This document shows positions 31,453 through 42,961 of a stretch of DNA of 64,000 nucleotides, one piece after another. The notes beneath the pieces were generated by a model. That model was not told the origin of the DNA, did not search any database, and saw only the letters and a program-made list of their open reading frames with translations. Numbering within the stretch: the stretch's first letter is position 1; the number at the start of each line of letters is the position of its first letter. The stretch comes from Craterostigma plantagineum (Eukaryota; Streptophyta; Magnoliopsida; Lamiales; Linderniaceae): the NCBI GenBank assembly GCA_027422505.1, contig JAPQWV010001400.1:26827-90826 (forward strand). The letters run 5' to 3'. The position numbers and the translations under genes were made by a program.

Positions 31453-32854
31453 TGTTAAACGTATTAATGCGTTTATCATAGTATTCATTTGGGGTATAAT
31501 AGAACTTTAGCAATGAATTTCTGCATTTATTCGCCATATTTACACTTATTCTTATGTTGAAGGAGCTTAGGACGGGTTTCGGGCGAAAACGAGCGAAAAC
31601 GAGACAAAACGGTGCAAAAATGAAAAACACTGCCCGGTGTCACGGCCGTGACACACTATGCACTTGGCCGTGACACCCACCAGAGGCCGAAATAGAAGAC
31701 ACTGCCTGAGGTAACGGCCGTGACTTCCCTTGCACTAGGCCGTGACACTTGGCAGAGAGGTCGACTGAAGATGGTCATGATCGTGACACCTTATGCACTT
31801 GGCCGTGACACTTGGCAGAAAGTTGAGTAACTTGAGTCAGCTATGGTCACGGCCGTGACGGCCCATGTCCCAGGCCGTGACCGTTACGGAAATCGCTATA
31901 AAAAGCCCAAATTCGACCCAGAAAGGGGAGAACTTACCAGATATCAACCCTAATCTTTCAAGGGACGAAAAAGAGTACAAAGGAACGCAGAATCACGTCC
32001 CGGAGCGCAAGAGACGGATCAACGACGAAATCACGCCCAATTGATCAGAGAACGAAGATTGATCACGCCAGTACCGATAATTCGCCAGTACTCAAGATCA
32101 TGAGTCTTCCTTCCCTGTTCTCTATTTCTTTCGCTGTTTTCTTGTCTTTTATGAGTAGCTAAATTCCCTGTGTGTTTGGGATTAGATGAATGCTAGGTTA
32201 TTTTGTAATTAAGAGATATGTTATCGTGACTCGTGTTAATGACTATTTATCTATCTATGAAATTGTTTCGGTCGCTTTAATATGTCTATGTATTAAAGTG
32301 ATCGTGTGGATAATCGTTTAGGGCGACAGCTAAACAATGATTATGCCGTTCGTAGAAGATAGGATTCGAGTATAGGGCGAAAGCAAATACTCGATCCTCG
32401 CCATTAGTAATTACTGAACTTTAGATCCCCGCAAGCGTTTAGAGCGACAACAAATTCGTTAGCGGGTATGAAATTACTGCGATCTAGTCAGAATCACGTA
32501 GGAACGATAATTTACTGTCTTAGGCGATATACCTAGGGGGATTCGAATCCCGAGCACATCTTTATTATCTGAAAGCTCCTCTCAGTTTGGGCGTATTCTT
32601 TTATTCTCTCGTTGATTTAGGAAGTAATCTATTAGGATAATTCGTAACACCATCTGCTTATCTTATTTAGGCTAAATATCGAGTCGATAGGTTAATACTA
32701 GTACTTAGTTTATTCCTCGTGTTCGATACTCGTTTACTCACTTTACTGCACTAGAAACGATAGGTTCACTGCCTATCGCACGTCGGTGATAGTAATTAGG
32801 TATACGTTTTATTTATCACTTGTCGCACTTGCACATTACACCACGTGCCGATCA
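31453..32854 (+). repeat. 3' LTR of element B
   Basis: TGTTAAACG to CCACGTGCCGATCA, matching 19932-21324. Differences include a 10-base insertion near 31600, a damaged palindrome near 31775 and many single-base changes. GTGAT follows at 32855-32859. Confidence 0.92.
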
Positions 32855-33586
32855 GTGATCCTCAGAGTGGACTGGCTCTCAAGGTACGGAGCGGTGATAG
32901 ATTGTAATCACAAGATGGTGACGTTCAGTATAAAAGGGGAGAACCTCTCATTTTCGAGGAACGGGAAGAAGAGGAAGTGTTCCTAAGATTTCGGCGTTAA
33001 AAGCTCACCGATTAATCAAATCCGGATGCGAAGCATACCTGGTGCTTGCGCTGAAGACAAAAGAAAATTCCTCCCAGAGACTTGGAGATGTACCCGTAAT
33101 GAAGGAGTTCCCGAACGTATTCCCAAAAGACTTGACGGGACTACCCCCAAACGGAGAAATCGAGTTCACGATCGACCTGGTGCCGGGAGCAGCACCGGTA
33201 TCCAAGACCCCGTAACGGTTAGCACCGACCGAACTAAAGGAGCTGAAGGAACAGATAGACGAGCTTCTATAGAAAGGGTTTATTCAGACCAGTTTCTCTC
33301 CCTGGGGTGTTCCAGTTTTATTCATACGGAAGAAAGACAGCTCGATGTGTCTTTGCATAGACTATAGGGAGCTGAACAAGTTAACAGTCAAGAACAAGTA
33401 TCCACTGCCTAGGATCGACGATCTCTTCGACCAACTACAAGGTGCCACGGTATTTTCTAAGGTTGATTTGCGGTCAGGATACCATCAGCTGAAGATTCGC
33501 AAGGAGGATATTCCTAAGACGGCATTCAAAATGAGATACGAACATTTCGAGTTTTTAGTCATGCCTTTCGGGCTGACTAACGCCCT
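32855..33586 (+). pseudogene. Element C protease end and reverse transcriptase start
   Basis: Resumes at the duplicated GTGAT with VILRVDWLSRYGAVIDC. It goes on to [49 protein letters not shown], then [17 protein letters not shown] and from 33345 [48 protein letters not shown]. Breaks include TAA at about 33213, TAG at about 33270 and frame changes. Family similarity ends at 33586, before the catalytic Asp pair. Confidence 0.88.
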
Positions 33587-35757
33587 TGTCCCATCGAATT
33601 GTGTTTTTGAGATTGTAGTACTTATCCAACATATCTAATTATCATAAGGCATTGAGTAACGAGATACCCTAAGGAAAGGAAGAGGAAGGTTGAATAGGAA
33701 GAGATCTCCAACGAAAACCAAAGAAGTTTAACCATTCGAATTTATAATCTTGACGCAAGATATGTCAAGTTTATTTTTCTGTGTTAAGAATGTTTAACAT
33801 GTTTTCAATATGTATGTGTCTTTACGGGACCATATGAGAATTAAAAATTATCATGGCTAGAAATCCCTAAAATCTTTAAGTTTCAGTTACACTCAAAGGT
33901 AGCCATACGATATGAATTTTAATGGATTCGAAGCATTTGTTGTTCTTTAGAAATTGTTGCGTTCTCTAGGAATTATTGTTTTTAGGGCGTACCCTTTTCT
34001 GGGTTAGAAATGATTTTCGAAGATGAACATGATAGTGTATGAATGCATTTTAGGGTTTTTGAGTGAATCGGGCGATTTTAGGATATCATAAGAAATTTGA
34101 ATGAACTTTAGGGCGATTCAAAAACCATAGAAATCGGGCGAAACATGAAAGAAATCGAATAGATTAGCGAACTTGAGTTTTGGTGCCTAATAAATCGGGC
34201 GATGATGGAACGCAAATGATCGGGCGAAAGTGGACTTTGATATATGCGAAATCGGGCGATGCTTAACGTGGATATCGATGCATGGCAAATCAGGCGACAT
34301 AGAGACTAAGAAATCGAGCTATTTGAAGACGTAACAAATCGGGCGATTCTTGGGTTGTATGTGCCTCAAATCGGACGAATCTATGAGAATGAGAACTCGG
34401 CGAAATCATGTCCACGCATGATACAATCGGGCGAATGTGAGGCTTAATCAAATCGGACAATTTGGAATCCAAGCAACACTCGGGGATTTTGGCATGTGGA
34501 TACCTCAAATCGGGCGATTTGAGCCCTTGGCGAAACCAAGTTGCAAGCATAACAAATCGGGCAATTTAAGGTGGACAATCGGGCGAATCTGATAATCTAC
34601 GCATGACTATCTTTCGCCGAGGATCTATGTAAAGTTGGGTTGACCCGACCTTGACCATATTTTAAATGAATCTTCGGACGAAACTTAATTTAGATGTTAA
34701 GTCGACTGTGGACTTAACTTAAACTAGTGTTACAATATTATTATTTTATACATGTACAGTTCTAGAAATTAGAATACACACTAATAATATTTATTTGCTC
34801 AGAGGTTCGACCTTTAGGGATTCCACCGGACTTTTTAGCCGACAGTAGCAGGAGGACAAGTAGGTGGAATATCCATCTACAACACGTAGACTTATTTGTG
34901 CTTATTTGGAATATATGCTTATGTGAGTAACGTGACCAATATGTGTTGTAAAGTGATTCACACGATTTATGTGCTACTTTGTGACTATGTGATTTACATG
35001 CATACGTACGTCTTATCTAGCATCATGTTACCATGTATTATCCTGTTAAATACCCGCATGCGCATTACACGTCATTTCACGGAATGTACTGTGGTGGAAC
35101 GGTGGTACTGTATTGTACTTAGTGAGCGAGTAGCCGATATTGGCTGTCGACCCGTAGAGGAGTCACGTGATGTGGGCATCTGCTGTGCATCAGCGCCTGT
35201 GACGGTGAGCCATTGGCCCGTTGGACATTATGCGGCAGACTAGGGGCGACCTAGAAATGAACGACTTGGGACATCCCCAAGTAAACTAGCTAGTGTAGGC
35301 CACGCTGTCGCATGCAGGAGGAGGCGACCTGGAGGGTGCGACCTGGGTACCCTTACGGGCCTGGTGTAGGCTACCAGCGTAGGCACCGCATTGGGCAGAA
35401 GAAGCAACCTGAGAGTGTGACCTGATACGGCTCAAGGAGGCTGCTCGGTGTAGGCCACTGTCGTAGTGTTGTGATCGTGTTGTGGTTGTGTTCGTGATCG
35501 TGGTAGTGACTTCGCGTGATGGTGCACAGTATGAAGCCCAAGGGCCCATTGTGAGGTGGTGAGCGTATCCCGGTTGTGACGAGTGATAGTGAGTGGCGTT
35601 GCATTGGTGAGAATTGGGGGTGAGTGAACGCGAGTGAGTCACACGTGCATGTGCCTATTTCACCTACTGGGCAATAGCTCAGTGTTTGCGTGTTGTAGGT
35701 GATCGACGATCGAGGCTGGCTATCGGAGCTTCCATGGGCTATTGAGGGCGGGGCTGT
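33587..35757 (+). repeat. Tekay-type LTR fragment (K), interrupted by E
   Basis: Non-coding. It contains the AAATCGGGCGA array (34060-34610), CGATATTGGCTGTCGACCC (about 35127), repeated GTAGGCCAC and GCGACCTGG words (35290-35460), and GTGTTGTAGGTGATCGACGA near 35691-35710. In the same order and on the element's own strand, LTR A has GCCGATATTGGCG, GGTGACC repeats, and GTGTTGTAGGTACCGACGAT. So this is a diverged LTR of a Tekay-type family. Its true start is unclear; the first few hundred bases may be internal sequence. It is cut by the TG of element E at 35758. Confidence 0.68.
34060..34610 (+). repeat. AAATCGGGCGA motif array in LTR K
   Basis: About fifteen AAATCGGGCGA-like words (CAAATCGGGCGATT, GAAATCGGGCGA and variants) spaced 25-60 bases apart, nearly all on the plus strand. 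Same word as in LTR A in element orientation. Confidence 0.85.
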
Positions 35758-38210
35758 ACTGTTAGGGAGTGTGCCCTCGGAATGCCATACGAGGACTAGG
35801 AATAGTATAGGGCGCACGATGATGTATAGGTTGTATGACAGGTTTATTGAATATACCGTCAAATAAATTAATGAATATATATTTTCATTATAATAAAGGC
35901 ATTATTATTTATTTATCGAATTTAAAGTCTACTTGGCATCCGGTAGTGCGATAAATAGATAACACCCAAATGTTTGAGTTGGACGTCTGATTCTCGTGGG
36001 ACGAGAGAGGAGACACCGGACGGTCCTTAATCTCAACATTAGATAAAAAGTCCGTAAGTCTAAGGATTCTAGGTGGGTGACTAGATATCCGAATATGACT
36101 TATCCATTGATGCGTATCCGGACATTCTGCTCGTATTCGTCTTAATCACATGGCTAGGATGTTGTCAATGATTGAACGAATTACTATAGCAGCCTCAGAC
36201 CGATAGGGTCATTGACGGATTTGCTTTCGCGATTTCGGTTTGTCGCTAGTTGGCTAGGCTCGCAAGTGTTCATAAATGAGACACGGGTCAGCGACGAAAC
36301 GCAACCGACTTTACGGAGGTGATTGCCAGGCTTTGACTGCTATCGTGATTCACTGCCTATATTCGTATAGGTTAATGTCCTATGAGGTAATCGGAGAGCG
36401 ACGATTATAAAGCCTTCGGCCGAAGCTTGGAAAACTTGCTTGTATTAGATACAGAGCGGAGTTTAAATAATCGGTTCGGTCTCGATTATAACATAGTGTT
36501 AGGTTAGTGAGTTTGACATTTGCATGGCTCTCACCTAACCGGGACGCAAGTGAAAGGCGTAAGAAGTATTTAAATGTATACACTATAGTCGGTTCGCCCA
36601 AATTTCGATTAGATCAAAATTCGTTATCAGTTGGGGTCTGTCCGGTACCGTGGGATTGGCTAGGCGAATACCGGGACTCGTGGATTCCTCCCATGCCAGT
36701 TGAGACAGACCTAGAGAGTCGCGCTCAAAAATGGTAATGAACTTAAACGAAAACGGCGGGCTTTTCTGTGGAACCTAACGAATGAGATTCGTTGAGGTAG
36801 TGGCAAAGTTGATACGAGGTGTCGGTGACTTAGTTAAATTCCAGTGACAGTCACGGAAATAATTAGGACTTAAGATTGTCTTAAATGCTTAGTTAATTAA
36901 CTAAGTGGGCTCAATTATAATTAAAATAATTAAATTAGATTTAATTATTTTATTATTTTAAATTGAGGGACTAAATTTTGAATTTAGAAACCTCAAGAGC
37001 CAAAATAAAATTACCATAAATAAAATAAAAATCAAAATAGAAAACTCTACACATCCACGTTGGGATCTATAGAATAAATGAGTCATTTTTTTATTATTTA
37101 ATATGACATTTGTTATAACAAGTGTCTCAATTAAAAGTACAAAAAATAAATAAATATTAATCATGCATAAAGCAACGTGAGTTGCTTAACGCATGTACGG
37201 GACTTGATAGTTTTTTTTAAGAGAGAAAGATGGAAAAAGGTACAAACCCTTTTTTCTTAAGCCACATAAAACCGACGGGTTCGTTTGACGAGTCCCGACG
37301 CCCGAACCGAGTTGCATCTAGCCATCGGGAGCAGTCTCGGAGGTTTGTTTAAGGTCATACGGCGTGACAATCTACCCCGGAGGTCCCGGAATCCAGACGA
37401 GGTGTAGCCACGTCCATCCGAGGCGACAGCAGAAGAAATCTCGTTCACCGAAGGATATACCTCGAACCCTAACTATTTGATTTACCAAAAATACCAAACG
37501 ATATCGGAATAATTCGCAAGACCCCTTGTTGGAAAAGTCGGGAAGTGTAGAATTATTCTGGAAAATTTGGTATCGATCGAAAATCGTTTCGGTCGTCAAA
37601 TAGTCAAAAGACGGCAGACTGCCGCTTTACTCGAATTAATAATTTCGAACCACAGATTTGTTTTTGAGAAAAATACCAAACGATATCGGAATAATTCGAA
37701 AGACCTATCCTTGCGAACATTGGGAAGTGTAGAATTATTCTAGAAAATTTGGTATTGATCAAAAATCATTTCGGTCTCCAAATAATCAAAAAAACGTCTG
37801 ATTGCTGCTTTGTTCGATTAATTTGGATCTAAATTATTAATTCAAATAAATTGGAAATAAATTCGAATTTTGATAATTCGAATTAACCGCGATCTCCCGA
37901 GGCTTAGGGAAATATCTTATACCCTTGGAGAAGCTGAATGGCGTAACGTTGAATTTAGATATTGAAAATCGAAAATTCGCCACCCTACGCAGCTCGGTAC
38001 AAACCGTGCTTCTGCTATAGCCACGTTGCGCTGTTCGGGGGCCGGCGTTGATTAATCGGGCCCACCCCAACATGTGCATGGATGACGACCTGTGGGCGTG
38101 TGATATGGTGTTTTCGGCCTTCGGCCCGTTCGTAGTAACAGTTTGTGTAAATAATTATTTTGTAAAATGGGTTCTCCGCGGCTTTCGCTGCTAAATCCGA
38201 CATGAGTTAT
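35758..38210 (+). repeat. 5' LTR region of E and unassigned DNA
   Basis: From TGTTAGGG the LTR can be followed by its similarity to LTR F as far as about 36720. The rest is AT-rich, holds a 182-base tandem duplication (37491-37840) and no recognisable coding sequence. TGGATGACGACCTGTG at 38079-38094 also occurs in the Tekay-type LTRs A and C, so a scrap of that family may be embedded here. Confidence 0.6.
37491..37840. repeat. 182-base tandem duplication
   Basis: ATACCAAACGATATCGGAAT begins at 37491 and again at 37673. The copies share GGGAAGTGTAGAATTATTCT and AAAATTTGGTAT and differ at perhaps one position in eight. It lies in or just after the LTR of E. Confidence 0.85.
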
Positions 38211-38219
38211 CGCTAACTA

Positions 38220-39188
38220 GCGATTAGAGAGTAGGTGAAAGCATGGCTTTCAACAGAGTTCTCCATGAAAGTCTGGGAGAAGCGACGTATATACTCGATA
38301 TTCGCTTGTTCAGGGATCGAGCGAACAGAACGATCGGCTTGTCTCAGGGTCTTTACTTAGAGAAATCCTGAAGAAATTCAGAATGAGTGACTCTAAGAGA
38401 GGGTTCTTACCAATGTGGCATGGGATCCATTTCTCGAAAACAATGTCACCTCAAAATGAGGATGACAGACGACGGATGAGTGGGATACCCTATGCGTCTG
38501 CAGTCGGTAGTCTGATGTACGTGATGTTGTGTACACGGCTAGACATTGCCTACGTTGTGAGCGTGGTTAGTCGGTTCCAGGCATATCCAGGGGAAGGACA
38601 CTGGACAACCATTAAGAACATCTTTAAGTACCTTAAACGGACTAAAGACTTAATGCTGGTCTATGGAGGAGCGGGACTAGAAGTAGAAGGTTACACCAAT
38701 TCGTACTTCCAGTAGGATGTGGATGATCGAAAATCTACTTCAGGTTTTGTATTCGTGCTCAACGGTGGGGCAGTGTCTTGGAGAAGCTCCAAGAAAGCAC
38801 AACTTCCGATTCCGCGTGTGAGGCAGAATACATAGTAGCCTCAGAGGCAGCTAAAGAAGCAGTTTGGATGAAAAAGTTCTTGGAGGAACTTACTGTGGTA
38901 CCAGGCGGACAGACCGCTTACACTTTGGTGCGATAATAGCGGTGTAGTCGCGCAAGCGAAGGAACAGCGATCTCATAGCAAGTGCAAACATATTGAGAGA
39001 AAATATCACGTACTACGAAAATGGGATGGTCGCTGTGCAGAAAATTGCCACCGCAGAAAACGTGGCTGACCCACTTACGAAGCCCTTGTCCCAGGCAGTT
39101 ATGGAACAGCATCTGGACAAGATGGGCTTACGATACCATTGTGACAGGCATTAGGTGCAGCACATGGCATTCGAGTGCAAGTGGGAGG
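38220..39188 (+). pseudogene. Element E reverse transcriptase end and RNase H
   Basis: FNRVLHESLGEATYILDIRL-like start, RDRANRTIGLSQGLYLEK, then the open part from 38383 with KRGFLPMWHGIHFSKTMSP, GIPYASAVGSLMYVMLCTRL, AYVVSVVSRFQAYPG and LKRTKDLMLVYGG. RNase H follows with [37 protein letters not shown] and WCDNSGVVAQAKE, in different frames. TAG at 38713 and several single-base losses break it. The protein is closely similar to the corresponding part of element F. Confidence 0.85.
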
Positions 39189-39296
39189 CTGTTAGGGAGT
39201 GTGCCCTCGGAATGCCATACGAAAACTAGGAATAGTATAGGGCGCACAATGATGTATAGGTCGATAGACAGTTTATTGTATATACTGTTAAAATAA
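39189..39296 (+). repeat. Start of 3' LTR of E, truncated
   Basis: Matches 35758-35865 with a handful of differences and then diverges abruptly after AAAATAAAG. The DNA that follows belongs to the left part of element J. Confidence 0.82.
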
Positions 39297-40196
39297 AGTG
39301 GTGAAAAGGTTGAAGCTAGTCGCTCGCCAGCTGTTCGACGAAAATACCCAACGAAGCGTAAGGCTGAAGCTGAGGCGAGGAACATGCACGGAGCAACGCT
39401 GCTGCAGTTCGTTTACGTTCGTACTGTTGTAAGCTAAGTCCATTCCTATCTATATATTATTATGTTGGTATATGTTTTTGGTATGTTAAGTTTATTATAG
39501 TTGAGAATTATTCGAAACCTTGATTTATAATATTGTGAGATTATTGTGCGCGTATTCGTGAACGCGTGGGTATTCGTTTGAACTTGAATTTATTTTAGTT
39601 GATGAACTTAGTTTGATTAAATAGTTGCAAATGTTTAATTACTCTAGGTGAGTCCATCGCTAATTAGAACAACAAATCCGTAATTGTTCGTCTGTTTTAA
39701 TAAGTAGCGAACAATATTCAACTTCTCTACCTTAGGTAAGTGTAAGTTATATTGTAGTTTAAGCGATTTGATTTTAACGGACCAACGTCGTTTCTTGCGA
39801 GAGCGTCGTCCGAGCGAGTTAGTCAATAATCGGGTCTCTTTCATTTTTAATGCTGTCGGAATCTTAAACCTTGCAGGGCGTCCCGGAGGTTATTTTTCGA
39901 TTAGGGAATTAATTAGAGAGTGTCTCTTATTATCGAAAAATTAAGAAGAGATTGGTTGTTAGGCGTTCGTCGACAACTATAACCGATTATGCTTATGTGT
40001 ACACGTTATTTAGGAATCTATGATCGATATATTAATCAAGGTGGAGAACAACTATTATTTTATAGTCGTTAGTTTCTATAATTTCCTCGTTTGTTCTTAG
40101 TTTAATTTCGTTTCTATATTAATCTATTTTCAAAAATATATTTTCGTTTATGATTGCTTTAGTTTTGATTTCCGTTTGAAAAGCTAAAAACCCCCC

Positions 40197-40229
<33 letters not shown>

Positions 40230-40374
40230 GTTATTATTATTATTATTATTATAGTTCAGTCGAATTTTGATATAGAGGTAAATCAACCATCTTCCCTGTG
40301 GAGACGATCCTTACTTTCGCTATACACATTAGTAAGGTTATAAATTTTATTTTTGGCCGTTTATGACGCGACCA
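39297..40374 (+). repeat. 5' LTR-like region of J
   Basis: AT-rich DNA ending GGCCGTTTATGACGCGACCA directly before the primer site. The last part, from the ATT microsatellite to the end, matches the right LTR (TAAATCAACCAT, TTCCCTGTGGAGACGATCC, TACTTTCGCTATAC). Further left the two are not alignable by eye. The start next to the broken LTR of E is not defined. Confidence 0.65.
40201..40253. repeat. (ATT)n microsatellite in left LTR of J
   Basis: About 17 ATT units with one interruption. A longer, more broken ATT tract lies at the same place in the right LTR (47433-47537). Confidence 0.95.
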
Positions 40375-40379
40375 AATTT

Positions 40380-40397
40380 TGGCGCCGTTGCCGGGGA
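40380..40397 (+). other. Primer-binding site of J (tRNA-Asp)
   Basis: TGGCGCCGTTGCCGGGGA, exact complement of the 3' end expected for plant Asp tRNA, five bases after the LTR end. Confidence 0.93.
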
Positions 40398-40457
40398 CGG
40401 TGGTGTCTATTGATTTACTTCTATTTTTAATTCGATTTTTTTTTGGTGTTCTAGTTT

Positions 40458-42234
40458 ATGCCCCGATCTTCTCGAACAGGTATACTAATATTTGATCCAG
40501 AAATCGAGAGGACCGCGAGGGCGAATCGAAAGGCAAAAAGGGAAAAGGATTCCACTATATCAATATCCAGACGAAGTCCGAACAAGAATCTACCGCAAGC
40601 GATATGGAGGAAACCGAACAGCAGCTGCCAATCCGCCTTACATTGAGGGATATGGCTATGCCAGATGTTAATCAACGGCCGCTCTGCATTGAATTCCCTA
40701 TTCTTCAAACACCTTTTGAGTTGAAATCAGGTTTAATCCATTTACTTCCTACTTTTCGTGGTAACGCAGGTGAGGATCCGCACAAGCACTTAAAGGAGTT
40801 TCACATGGTTTGCTCAACCATGAAGCCAAATGGGGTCACAGAAGATCAGGTAAGTCTTCGCGCATTTCCATTCTCGTTGGCGGATCACGCAAAAGACTGG
40901 TTATACTACTTACCATCAGGTTCGATTACTACGTGGGCCGAACTTAAAAAACAATTCCTTGCAAAATTTTTCCCTGCATCTCGTGCCGCTAACATTCGGA
41001 AGGAGATATATGAGATTCGACAAATGATCGGAGAAACTCTGCACGAATACTGGGAGAGATTCAAGCGGTTGTGCGCAAGCTGTCTATATAATCAAATTTC
41101 CGAGTTAGCGCTTATCCAATATTTCTACGAAGGATTGTTACCCATGGAGAGAAACATGATTGACGCAGCAAGTGGAGGAGCGCTGGTCGATAAAACGGCT
41201 GACGAAGCTCGTCGACTTATCTCAAGCATGGCTACAAACGCGCAACAATTTGGAACACGTCAAGATGTAGGCCAACAAAGGATGAGCTAGGTAAGTGCTA
41301 CTTCATTTGAGCAAAAATTAGATTCGCTAACGTCTCTTGTGGAAAAACTTGTGATTGAAAAAACGAGTCAGGTAAAGGCTTGTGGTATATGTACATTTGC
41401 TGGACATGCAACAGCAAATTGTCCTTCACTTCAATTTGATCCTAGCGAGCAAGCCAATGCAATTGGAGGATACACAGGACCATCTCAAAGACGCTATGAT
41501 CCATACTCGAGTCAATACAATCCCGGATGGCGTGACCACCCCAATCTGAGTTACGGAAACCGACCGCCAGGTTTTACGCAGCAAGCACCAAGACCACCAA
41601 ATCCTCCTCAACAAGTCGCACCATCAAAACCAGGTATGTCTTTGGAGGATATTGTTAAGAATTTAGCAACCAGTACTGCCATTTTTCAACAGGAAACTCG
41701 ATCGAGCATTAACGAAACACGCTCGAGCATGCAAAATTTAGAAAGGCAAGTATCACAGTTGGCCACACAATTGAGTCAAGTACAGAATGAGAAGGGAAAA
41801 CTGCCGGCACAAGTCGAGATCAACCCAAGAGAAAATGTAAGTATAATGACTCTACGAAACGGAAAAGAGGTAGGACCAACAACTCATGACGAGGGCCCTT
41901 CAAAAACTCCTAGTGATAAGCAAAAAGATAAAGGATTGAAGGTAAGTAATAACACTAATATCAATAAACCTAATATTGTTATTCCTCCACCTTTTCCTGG
42001 AAGGTTTGCTAGGGTAAAACAAGAAGAAGAAGAAAAGAGCATAATGGAGACCTTCAGCAAAGTCGAGATCAACATTCCACTTTTGGATGCTATCAAGCAA
42101 ATCCCACGCTACGCAAAATTTTTAAAGGAAATGTGCTCGAACAAAAGGAAACACAAAGCCGAAGGAAAAATCCTAGTAAGTGATAATGTTTCCGCTGCGC
42201 TTCAACAAAACTTCCTCAAAAGTGTAAGGACCCA
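40458..42234 (+). pseudogene. Element J gag
   Basis: Start ATG at 40458 (MPRSSRTGILIFDPEIERTA), then a frame change near 40580 and an open stretch to TAG 41288-41290. Capsid motifs: FPILQTPFELKSGLIHLLP, FRGNAGEDPHKHLKEFHM, PFSLADHAKDWLYYLPSGS, ELKKQFLAKFFPASRAANI, EYWERFKRLCASCLYNQI, MIDAASGGALVDKTADEA. The second part has the zinc knuckle CGICTFAGHATANCPSLQ, a Pro/Gln-rich region, a coiled-coil-like segment (about 41640-41830), TLRNGKEVG and the basic IPRYAKFLKEMCSNKRKHK near 42090. This is the usual Athila Gag layout. Confidence 0.88.
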
Positions 42235-42961
42235 GGTATGTTTGCTATCTCAGTTACTATAGGGACACGAAAAATAAATAATGCCATGTTACTTAGGAGC
42301 GTCAATCACTGTTATGCCGTTATCATTGTTTAATGAGATGAGTATGGGACCTCTTAAGTCCACTGATATCTGTATTCAATTAGCAAATAGGTCCATTATT
42401 TATCCCGAAGGATTGGTTGAAGATGTGTTGGTAAAATGTGGTGAATTTATTTTTCCTGCTGATTTTTATATAGTAGACATGGGTAATGAACATGCAATTG
42501 ATTCTGCTATTATTTTATTAGGTCGATCATTCATGAAAACGGCTAAAACAAAGATAGACGTTGATTCAGGAACTCTTACTTTTGAGTTTGATGGTGAAAA
42601 ACTCACTATGAATGTGTTTGATGCTATGAAATATCCTGATGAACCTGAATCTGTTGGTATGATTGAAGTAGATAAGGCTAAGGTCGATTTGATCTCTAAT
42701 TTACCATACCCCACTAATGTTCGAGAAATTCAAAACTTTCTTGGTCATGCAGGTTTTTACAGGAGATTTATTAAGGATTTCTCAAAAATCGCTCAACCAA
42801 TATCAAGACTACTTCAAAATGACGTACCGTTCAATTTCGGGGACGATTGCAAAGAGGCGTTTAATAAGTTAAAACTATTACTAACCACTGCACCGATAAT
42901 CCAACCCCCAATTGGGAGTTACCGTTCGAGCTCATGTACGACGCAAGCAAATACGTCGTAG
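42235..42961 (+). pseudogene. Element J protease joined to RT C-terminal part
   Basis: Open from 42281 for 226 codons. The protease active site reads YLGASITVMPLS instead of DLGAS; the catalytic Asp codon is lost together with a two-base loss near 42290. The protease continues with YPEGLVEDVLVKCGEF and DSAIILLGRSFMKTAKTK, KIDVDSGTLTFEF. Directly after DEPESVG comes [39 protein letters not shown], the RT connection region. Everything between, including the fingers and the palm with the catalytic Asp pair, is absent, and the joint is in frame. Compared with element B about 300 residues are missing. Confidence 0.88.

Larger units (their letters stand above)
19932..32854 (+). mobile_element. Ty3/gypsy Athila-type element B, complete but decayed
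   Basis: Full-length 12.9 kb element with LTRs at 19932-21324 and 31453-32854, target duplication GTGAT, tRNA-Asp primer site, gag-pol from 21556 to about 27052, a separate downstream ORF at 28397-29641, an internal and a terminal polypurine tract. It splits the protease gene of element C. Stops and frame changes disrupt every long ORF. By eye the LTRs differ at roughly 50 positions plus small indels over 1.4 kb, i.e. 3-4 percent, so it is not a recent insertion. Confidence 0.92.
16923..33586 (+). mobile_element. Ty3/gypsy chromovirus (Tekay-like) element C, truncated
   Basis: Plus-strand element with a 5' LTR (16923-18423), primer site, gag and protease (18579-19926), and after the inserted Athila element the rest of the protease and the first half of reverse transcriptase (32860-33586). 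The reading stops matching after MPFGLTNA at 33586, so RNase H, integrase and the 3' LTR are absent here. Its gag and protease are close relatives of element A's, but its LTR is only half as long and mostly different. Confidence 0.87.
35758..39296 (+). mobile_element. Ty1/copia Angela-like element E, gutted
   Basis: A 5' LTR start, TGTTAGGGAGTGTGCCCTCG, at 35758 recurs at 39189 right after AAGTGGGAGGC. Between them only the end of reverse transcriptase and RNase H remain (38220-39188). Gag, protease, integrase and most of reverse transcriptase are missing. The 5' LTR end and a primer site could not be found, and the 3' LTR is cut after about 108 bases. The LTR shares blocks with the LTR of element F (GTTTGACAT, GATTGGCTAGGCGA, GTGGATTCCTCCC). 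Confidence 0.8.

Noticed and set aside
35286..35862. Overlapping minus-strand frames of 118 and 163 codons with His/Thr/Ser-rich products.
   Set aside because: They lie in the repetitive part of a Tekay-type LTR and run into the LTR of element E.
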